Below, one piece after another: positions 59,085 through 64,000 of a DNA stretch of 64,000 nt. Source of the stretch: Salipiger mucosus DSM 16094 (GTDB lineage: Bacteria > Pseudomonadota > Alphaproteobacteria > Rhodobacterales > Rhodobacteraceae); contig NZ_KE557274.1 of NCBI RefSeq assembly GCF_000442255.1, positions 638,452 to 702,451 of the forward strand, given 5' to 3'. A program made the translations under genes and the position numbers. The notes under the pieces were generated by a model. That model was not told where the DNA came from, searched no databases, and saw only the letters and a program-made list of their open reading frames with translations. Position 1 is the stretch's first letter. Each line of letters begins with the position of its first letter.

Positions 59085-59600
59085 ATGAAGGGACCGATCG
59101 TCGTCGCCACGGACGGCTCGGAGCCGGGCGGGCGCGCGGTGGACTGCGCGGCCGAGTTCTCGGCCGGGCTGGGGCTGAGGCTCTGCATCGTGCACGTTCT
59201 GCTGCATGGCCGCCCGCGGCAGGAGCTGGCGCGGCTGGCCGGGATCGAGGAGCTGGCCCGCTGCGCGAACGCGCCCGAGGTCTTCGGGCCCGGCGGGCTG
59301 CGCTACATCGCCCATACCGCCGAGGAGGAGATCGCCGTCGGCTGCGCCATCGTGGCCATCGGCGACGAGATCCTGGCCCGCGCCCGGGCGCGGGCCGAGG
59401 CGCTGGGCGCGAAGGACATCGTCACGCGGGCCTGTGCGGGCGACTACGCCGACGAGGTTCTCGACGTCGCCGAGGCCGAGAAGGCCGGGATGGTCGTGCT
59501 GGGCAGCCGCGGGCTGGGCCGGCTGCGCGGCACGCTGCTGGGCAGCGTGTCGCAGAAGGTGCTGCACCATGCCCATTGCACGGTGGTGATCGTGCGCTGA
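59085..59600 (+). CDS. Universal stress protein (UspA family)
   Basis: Cytosolic stress protein, 171 residues, ATP-binding type: the motif G-x2-G-x9-G-S is seen in GSRGLGRLRGTLLGSVSQK, with IVVATDGSEPGG at the N-terminus. There is an unusual insertion (about 40-80: RPRQELARLAGIEELARC) before the conserved core. GGGAGGGGG precedes the ATG. It stands upstream of the CBS-led operon, separated by 95 bases containing an FNR box. Confidence 0.9.
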   Translation: MKGPIVVATDGSEPGGRAVDCAAEFSAGLGLRLCIVHVLLHGRPRQELARLAGIEELARCANAPEVFGPGGLRYIAHTAEEEIAVGCAIVAIGDEILARARARAEALGAKDIVTRACAGDYADEVLDVAEAEKAGMVVLGSRGLGRLRGTLLGSVSQKVLHHAHCTVVIVR

Positions 59601-59623
59601 GGCCCCTGCCCGGCCGCGCGGCC

Positions 59624-59637
59624 TTGACCGCCGTCAA
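59624..59637 (+). promoter_or_regulatory. Perfect FNR box upstream of the CBS-domain gene
   Basis: TTGAC-CGCC-GTCAA, fully symmetric and matching the FnrL/FixK consensus TTGAY-N4-RTCAA at every defined position. The centre is 41.5 bases before a start point implied by the TAGAGT -10 at 59660-59665, the class II spacing for activation. Confidence 0.75.
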
Positions 59638-59695
59638 TGAAGGCGCCGGGGCGCGGGCCTAGAGTTCGGAGCATGTTCGGGTGGAGGATCGGACA

Positions 59696-60115
59696 ATGGA
59701 CATTTCAGAGGCAATGCACGCGAAAGCGGACTGGGCGAGCGCCGACATGCCGGTGAGCGAGGTGGCGCGGATGATGAAGGCGGACGACATCGGCGCGGTG
59801 CCGGTGGGCAAGGACGACCGGCTGATCGGCATGATCACCGACCGCGACATCGCGCTGCGCGTGGTGGCCGAGGGGCGCAACCCCGACAAGACGCGGGTCG
59901 AGGAGGTGATGACGAAGGACATCGTCTACTGCCAAACGCACGAGACGGTCGAGGATGCCATCCACCTGATGGACCAGAAGAAGATCCGCCGCCTGCCCGT
60001 GCTCGACGGCGACAAGCGGCTGGTGGGGATGCTGAGCCTCGGCGACGTGTCGCATTCGGTGGGGCGCGCGCTTTCGGGCGAGCTGCTGCACGCGGTCTCG
60101 GACCATCACCCCTGA
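59696..60115 (+). CDS. CBS domain pair protein
   Basis: Stand-alone tandem CBS protein, 139 residues, likely a nucleotide-sensing regulator. Repeats: ISEAMHAKADWASADMPVSE ... GMITDRDIALRVVAEG and VMTKDIVYCQTHETVEDAI ... VGMLSLGDVSHSV. GGAGG precedes ATG 59696; the GTG at 59681 is less likely. First gene of a four-gene unit (CBS, lipoprotein, HPF-CSD, membrane protein) with gaps of only 28-34 bases. Confidence 0.9.
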   Translation: MDISEAMHAKADWASADMPVSEVARMMKADDIGAVPVGKDDRLIGMITDRDIALRVVAEGRNPDKTRVEEVMTKDIVYCQTHETVEDAIHLMDQKKIRRLPVLDGDKRLVGMLSLGDVSHSVGRALSGELLHAVSDHHP

Positions 60116-60149
60116 GGCCATTCACGACCATAGAACGGAGACTTCGACC

Positions 60150-60428
60150 ATGAGACCGATCAAGGCCATTCCCCTAGCCCTTGCCGGCCTGCTGCTGGTG
60201 GCGGGCTGCGACGACCTGACCCCGCAGCAGCGCACCGTGGTGGGCGTGACCGGCGGCGCGGCGGCGGGGCTCATCACCGCCGAGGCGCTGGAGGCCGACG
60301 ACGACTGGCGCCTGATCGCGGCGCTGGGCGGCGCGGCCATCGGCACGGTCGTCGCGCAGAACAGCACGACCGACATGTGCGCCTACGCGCGCGGCGATGG
60401 CACCTATTACCGCGCGCCCTGCCCCTGA
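60150..60428 (+). CDS. Small glycine-zipper lipoprotein
   Basis: Ninety-two-residue lipoprotein. The signal peptide ends in the lipobox LLVAGC (Cys20). The mature part has two glycine-rich helices, VVGVTGGAAAGLITAEAL and AALGGAAIGTVVAQ, typical of glycine-zipper outer-membrane or stress proteins such as the Rcc01698/YMGG group. The C-terminus has two more cysteines. Function unknown; cotranscribed with the CBS and HPF genes. Confidence 0.8.
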   Translation: MRPIKAIPLALAGLLLVAGCDDLTPQQRTVVGVTGGAAAGLITAEALEADDDWRLIAALGGAAIGTVVAQNSTTDMCAYARGDGTYYRAPCP

Positions 60429-60459
60429 GGGCCGCGGCGCGACATCCGGAGTGAGGGCC

Positions 60460-61011
60460 ATGCAGACCGCGCCCGTCATCACCAGCCGCAACCTCGACGC
60501 CTCGCCCTCGGTCAACGAGATCGTGGGCCGCAGGGTCGCCGGGCTCGAGAAGATCGAACCCGAGATGATCGGCTGCGAGGTCATCCTCGACGCGCCGCAG
60601 AAGCGCAAGCGGCACGGCCGGGTGCTGCGGGTGCGGCTGCACCTGCACCTGCCCGGCCCCGACCTGTCGGTCTCGCGCGAGGTGGCGCAGGGCAGCGCCC
60701 GCGACGACCTGCTGCTGGCGGTGAACCGCGCCTTCTCGGCCGCGGAGACACGGCTCAAGCGGCGCAAGAAGGTCATGGACGCGGTCGAGGTCAAGCACCA
60801 CCCGCCGGTGCTGCACGGCGTGGTCACGACGCTGGAGCCCGAGCTGGGCTACGGCTGGCTGCGCGCCGACGACGGGCGCGAGGTCTACCTGCAGCGCGAC
60901 GCGCTGACCTCGGACGACTGGGAGAAGGTCGAGACCGGCACGCGCCTGCGCTTCCGCGAGCGGCAGGGCGACAAGGGCCCCTACGCGACGGGCGTCACGC
61001 TGGCCGAATGA
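60460..61011 (+). CDS. Ribosome hibernation factor fused to a cold-shock domain
   Basis: HPF/RaiA (S30AE) family protein, 183 residues, with two domains. Residues about 1-110 are S30AE (SPSVNEIVGRRVAGLEKI, CEVILDAPQKRKRHG, DDLLLAVNRAFSAAETRLKRR). About 115-183 form a cold-shock-like fold (GVVTTLEPELGYGWLRAD, REVYLQRDAL, a divergent form of RNP1/RNP2). S30AE binds the 30S decoding site to silence ribosomes. The cold-shock fusion may add RNA binding. GGAGTGAGG precedes ATG 60460. Confidence 0.85.
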   Translation: MQTAPVITSRNLDASPSVNEIVGRRVAGLEKIEPEMIGCEVILDAPQKRKRHGRVLRVRLHLHLPGPDLSVSREVAQGSARDDLLLAVNRAFSAAETRLKRRKKVMDAVEVKHHPPVLHGVVTTLEPELGYGWLRADDGREVYLQRDALTSDDWEKVETGTRLRFRERQGDKGPYATGVTLAE

Positions 61012-61039
61012 CCCACCGCCACGAAGGAGAGACAGCGAC

Positions 61040-61615
61040 ATGACCGAAACGACAGCGGCGCCGAAGACCACCGTAATCGACGTGCCCGAGGCGGTGGGTG
61101 TCTTCGACAGCTTCGAGACGCTGCAGGCGGCGATCTACGACCTGATGATCGCGGGCTTCAGCCGCTACGACATCAGCCTGCTGGGCAGCGAGGCCGCGGT
61201 CGAGGAAAAGCTGGGCAAGCGGTTCTGGCGTGCGGCCGATCTCGAGGACGACCCGCAGGCGCCGCGCGCCTCCTTCGTCTCGGAGGAGGCCATCGGCGAG
61301 CTGGAGGGCGGCATCGCGGGCGGCTTCTTCTTCCTGGGATCCTATATCGCCATGGCGGCGCTGCTGACGCCCGCGAGCACGCTCGCGGCCTCGGTCGCGG
61401 CCATGGCGATCGGCGGCGGGCCGGCGGCAGTGGTGGGCACGCTGCTGGCCCGTCGCGTGGGGCGGACCCATCGCGACTATTATGCCGAGCAGATCCGGCA
61501 CGGCGGCATCCTGCTCTGGGTGCGCACGGTGGACCCCGAGCGCGAGGCGCTGGCCCGCAAGATCATGGAGGGCCATTCCGGCCGCGACGTTCACGTGCAC
61601 GACTGGAGCGAGTGA
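61040..61615 (+). CDS. Conserved membrane protein with general-stress-like N-terminus
   Basis: Unrecognised protein, 191 residues. The N-terminal 70 (VFDSFETLQAAIYDLMIAGFSRYDISLLGS) resemble the small domain of stress proteins such as the GSP17M-like family. Two hydrophobic segments follow (about 90-140: GGFFFLGSYIAMAALL, VAAMAIGGGPAAVVGTLLA). The C-terminus is HYYAEQI-like and charged (RDYYAEQIRHGGILLWV). It closes the CBS-led operon and converges on the downstream Fnr-type gene, nine bases apart. Confidence 0.7.
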   Translation: MTETTAAPKTTVIDVPEAVGVFDSFETLQAAIYDLMIAGFSRYDISLLGSEAAVEEKLGKRFWRAADLEDDPQAPRASFVSEEAIGELEGGIAGGFFFLGSYIAMAALLTPASTLAASVAAMAIGGGPAAVVGTLLARRVGRTHRDYYAEQIRHGGILLWVRTVDPEREALARKIMEGHSGRDVHVHDWSE

Positions 61616-61624
61616 GGCCCGGGC

Positions 61625-62404
61625 TCAGGTCCGGCGCTGCAGCACCTGCACGAGTTCGCGCAGGTTGGGATGGGTGGCGAGATCGTCGTCGCCCGCCGCC
61701 TCGGTCAGCGCCTCGATGTCGAGGATGCGGATCAGGTCGGGTTTCAGCACCTCGATGCTGCCGGCGTCGGCCAGCGCGTGGAAGGCGCGGCTGAGCGATT
61801 CCGGCCGCGTGCCCAGCAGGTGCGCGAGGTCGGCGCGGCTGATCGGGATCTTCACGTCGAGGCCGGTCTGCGCCAGTTGCACCAGGTGGTCGATGCCCGC
61901 GAAGCGCGCGCAGAGCACCAGCAGGAACCCGGCCACCCGACCCGAGATCTTGTGGCTGGTGAGCAGGATCATCCAGTCGCGGGCGCGGTCGAGTTCGGTG
62001 AGCAGGTTCAGCAGGACGACGCGCTCGAGATCGGGCGCGCGGAACATCATCGCCTCGAAGGCGTCGCGCGGGAAGGTGCAGACCTCGGCCGCGCTGGCCG
62101 CCTCGATCGAGAAGTGCATCGGCCCGTTGAAGACGCGGCCGAACATGTCGCCCTCGACCAGCAGGCCGACGATGTGCTGGCGGCCGTCCGAGAGCGTCTT
62201 CTGCATGCGCAACACGCCGCTGCGGACGCAGGCGACCACGTCGGGCGTGTCGCCGTCGTAGACCACGGTCTGTCCATGGTCGAAGCGGCGCAGGCGGCAG
62301 AGCGACTCGAGTTCGGCGAGCGTGGCGGGGTCCAGTTCGCTCAGCTGGTGGAGCTGTGACAGCCTGCACGGGCAGCCACCGGAAGCGGAATCGCGTGTCG
62401 TCAT
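61625..62404 (-). CDS. Crp/Fnr family regulator with atypical cysteine set
   Basis: Transcription factor, 259 residues. The cyclic-nucleotide-like beta roll (GQTVVYDGDTPDVVACVRSG, IVGLLVEGDMFGRVFN) resembles FnrL. The HTH is ISRADLAHLLGTRPESLSRAFHAL. Cysteines near the N-terminus are Cys11, Cys13, Cys36 and Cys59, and Cys109 sits at the central position, so the CX2CX7C cluster motif of FnrL is missing. It may have another sensor. GGAGGC precedes ATG 62404. Divergent from the host-attachment gene across an FNR box. Confidence 0.85.
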   Translation of the reverse strand: MTTRDSASGGCPCRLSQLHQLSELDPATLAELESLCRLRRFDHGQTVVYDGDTPDVVACVRSGVLRMQKTLSDGRQHIVGLLVEGDMFGRVFNGPMHFSIEAASAAEVCTFPRDAFEAMMFRAPDLERVVLLNLLTELDRARDWMILLTSHKISGRVAGFLLVLCARFAGIDHLVQLAQTGLDVKIPISRADLAHLLGTRPESLSRAFHALADAGSIEVLKPDLIRILDIEALTEAAGDDDLATHPNLRELVQVLQRRT

Positions 62405-62504
62405 ACTGCGCCTCCGCGTGAATGTGGGACCGAGGCGCACCGGCTGCGATCCGGGCGACCGCGGGTGGTGTCGCCCTCCAATATCTTACATATTCCAGAA
62501 TTAA

Positions 62505-62518
62505 TTGATGAGCGTCAA
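62505..62518. promoter_or_regulatory. Perfect FNR box between the two Crp/Fnr regulators
   Basis: TTGAT-GAGC-GTCAA, matching TTGAY-N4-RTCAA fully. The 183-base divergent gap also contains AT-rich -10-like sequence on both sides (ATATTG on the minus strand, ATAGGT near 62541 on the plus strand), so either or both genes may be controlled. Confidence 0.75.
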
Positions 62519-62587
62519 TGCCGGCGGGCGTTTTCCGTGCATAGGTGGAAAGCCAATGACCAGCGCAATTGGGGGGAGATTGCGAGC

Positions 62588-63052
62588 ATGAAGGCAACTG
62601 GCGGGACATGGGCGCTCGTGTCGAACGGCGTCCGCGCGCGCATCCTTCGCGCGCTGGAGGGCGGCGATGGCGAGGAGCCGATCGAACTGGTGAGCAAGGC
62701 CGAGTCAACGCACCTGCGCGACATCCTGTCGGACCGCTCGGGGCGCAGCTTTGCCTCTGACCACAGCGGCCGGCGCTCGGCGATGGAGCCCGGATCGGAC
62801 CCGATCCGGCGCGATATGCAGGATTTCGCCAGCGACACGCTGGAGATGCTCGAGGGCCACCATCGGGCGCGGGATTTCGGGCGGCTCGCGATCCTCGCGG
62901 AGCCGGGCATGCTGGGCATCCTGCGCCAGCAGATGCCGGCCGGGCTGCGCCCGGCGGTCGTGCTGGAGCGTCCGGTGAACCTCGTGGGGCTGCCCGCGGC
63001 CGAGCTGCGCGAGACCGTGCGCCGCCTGGTGATGTCGGAGCCGCTGGAATGA
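62588..63052 (+). CDS. Host attachment family protein
   Basis: Member of the family annotated as protein required for attachment to host cells (baeRF-like), 154 residues, fold related to archaeal eRF1. Segments include TWALVSNGVRARILRALEGG and FGRLAILAEPGMLGILRQQMP. The family name comes from a plant-pathogen phenotype; the molecular role, probably ribosome- or RNA-related, is not settled. GGGGGGAGA precedes ATG 62588. Its stop overlaps the next ATG (ATGA). Confidence 0.8.
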   Translation: MKATGGTWALVSNGVRARILRALEGGDGEEPIELVSKAESTHLRDILSDRSGRSFASDHSGRRSAMEPGSDPIRRDMQDFASDTLEMLEGHHRARDFGRLAILAEPGMLGILRQQMPAGLRPAVVLERPVNLVGLPAAELRETVRRLVMSEPLE

Positions 63053-63978
63053 GCGGCGCGGCGCGTGGAAAGACGGCCTCAACGGCGGGCCTGTGCGAGA
63101 TGCCGGCACAGTGCGGCGACTGCGAGCTGCGCAGGACGAGCCTGTGCCGCGCGGCCTCGGAGGCGCGCGGGGCCGACGTGCGGCCGCCGCGCATCCGGCG
63201 GCTGCGGCGCGACGAGGTGATCGAGAGCGAGGGCGAGAGCGCGCATTTCATGGGTGTGCTGCGCTCGGGCTACCTGCGCCGCGAGCGCATGCGGCCGGAC
63301 GGGCATCGCACGGTGCTGGGGCTGGCCTGTCCGGGCGATCTCGTGGGCGGGCTGCCGGGGCAGCGCTTTGCCTTTTCGCTGGAGGCGGCCACCGATGCCG
63401 AGATCTGTTCATACGATCCGCAGAGCGTGGCGCACCTGCTGGCCCGGGACCGGGTGTTCCACCGTTCGATCCTGCTGGAGGTCTGCGCCCAGCACGAGCG
63501 GCAGCTCGACCTGATCTGGCAGCGCGGGCTGCTCAACAGCCGCGAGCGGATCATGGCCTTCCTGGTGAAGGCCTGCCGGATCATGCCGCTCGAACGGCAG
63601 CCGGACGGCAGCGTGGTGGTGACCATCGCGTTGTCGCGGCGCGACTGGGCGGACCTGTCGAACACCACCGTGGAATCGATCAGCCGCACGCTGAGCCAGC
63701 TGGCCGAGAAGGATCTCGTCGTCCGGATCAGCCCGCAGCGCTACCGGATCCGGGACCTCGAGCTGCTGATGCGTCTTGCCGGGATGGACCCGGAGGATAC
63801 CGTCGGGCCACGTCCCTGGCTCGGCGAGGAAGCCGCGCCGGCGGAGCCCCTTAGTGTCAGTGCCGGTCCGTCGATGCGGGTGGTTGCGGTGCGTCCGAGC
63901 CGGGACTCGCGCCCGCCGCTGGTGCGGCGGCGCGACAGCCGGGGCCGGCGGCCGCCGGACCTGCAGCAGGACGCCTGA
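63049..63978 (+). CDS. Fnr-type regulator with [4Fe-4S] cysteine motif and basic tail
   Basis: Crp/Fnr regulator, 309 residues. N-terminal cysteines Cys22, Cys25 and Cys33 (CGDCELRRTSLC) have the CX2CX7C spacing of FnrL, and Cys94 and Cys120 are possible fourth ligands, consistent with an O2-labile cluster. The HTH is SRRDWADLSNTTVESISRTLSQL. The C-terminal 55 or so residues are arginine/proline-rich and disordered, unusual for the family. It is translationally coupled to the host-attachment gene, and is the best candidate to bind the FNR boxes nearby. Confidence 0.88.
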   Translation: MSGAARGKTASTAGLCEMPAQCGDCELRRTSLCRAASEARGADVRPPRIRRLRRDEVIESEGESAHFMGVLRSGYLRRERMRPDGHRTVLGLACPGDLVGGLPGQRFAFSLEAATDAEICSYDPQSVAHLLARDRVFHRSILLEVCAQHERQLDLIWQRGLLNSRERIMAFLVKACRIMPLERQPDGSVVVTIALSRRDWADLSNTTVESISRTLSQLAEKDLVVRISPQRYRIRDLELLMRLAGMDPEDTVGPRPWLGEEAAPAEPLSVSAGPSMRVVAVRPSRDSRPPLVRRRDSRGRRPPDLQQDA

Positions 63979-64000
63979 GGCGCGGGCCGGCTACCGGCCG

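Overview
The window is high-GC chromosomal DNA from an alphaproteobacterium, almost certainly the family Rhodobacteraceae (Roseobacter/Rhodobacter group). Several gene blocks point there: bamE - yceD - rpmF - plsX - fabH - ihfA - merR; scpB/scpA - nagZ - SPOR - argS; obgE - proB - proA beside chpT; olsBA; chvE-gguAB with gbpR; and FnrL-type DNA boxes. I see no prophage, insertion sequence, CRISPR array or rRNA. Nearly all of it is conserved chromosomal backbone. The right end (59-64 kb) is the most accessory-like part.

Layout. 0-8.6 kb: a truncated pstS with a three-unit Pho box, a YitT-type membrane protein, class I aldolase, a cytochrome P450 translationally coupled to a membrane-anchored hydrolase, an Uup-type ABC-F ATPase, an OlsB-like N-acyltransferase and BamE. 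8.7-16.2 kb: the rpmF-plsX-fabH lipid/ribosome cluster, ihfA and a MerR-like protein with a long acidic tail, tRNA-Pro(GGG), a two-domain dCTP deaminase and a periplasmic SH3/DUF1236 protein. 16.2-25 kb: ScpAB, NagZ, a SPOR protein, ArgS, a cation/proton antiporter and a dGTPase. 24.8-27.9 kb: ErpA, exonuclease III, BolA, a CGFS glutaredoxin, a GNAT protein and CcmE (iron-sulfur and cytochrome maturation). 28-38.9 kb: MurI, an acyltransferase, a 1140-residue indolepyruvate ferredoxin oxidoreductase fusion facing a LysR regulator, a strong small-RNA candidate, a methyltransferase, PurL and a second LysR regulator. 39-49.3 kb: an M32 carboxypeptidase, a frameshifted heme A synthase gene, TrmJ, a ThiE-like protein, OlsB-OlsA, DUF3553, ChpT, ProA, ProB and Obg. 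49.4-59 kb: a seven-gene sugar operon (ChvE-GguA-GguB importer, arabinonate-type dehydratase, sugar 1-dehydrogenase, epimerase, lactonase) opposite gbpR. Together these take up and oxidise L-arabinose or D-galactose by the non-phosphorylative route.

59-64 kb is the most interesting part. A universal stress protein is followed by an apparent operon of a CBS-pair protein, a glycine-zipper lipoprotein, an HPF-cold-shock-domain fusion and a membrane protein. These face one Crp/Fnr regulator. A second, divergent unit holds a host-attachment-type protein coupled to another Crp/Fnr regulator that has the CX2CX7C iron-sulfur pattern. Perfect FNR boxes (TTGAY-N4-GTCAA) lie in front of the operon and between the two regulators. 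I read this as a low-oxygen dormancy module with its own control circuit.

Other non-coding signals: a dispersed intergenic repeat (three copies, a conserved core plus small hairpins), an about 84-nt orphan sRNA with its own promoter, anti-Shine-Dalgarno loop and terminator, a CtrA-like site in front of olsBA, and a perfect LysR operator in front of the ferredoxin oxidoreductase gene. All functional calls are from reading sequence; no database search was run.
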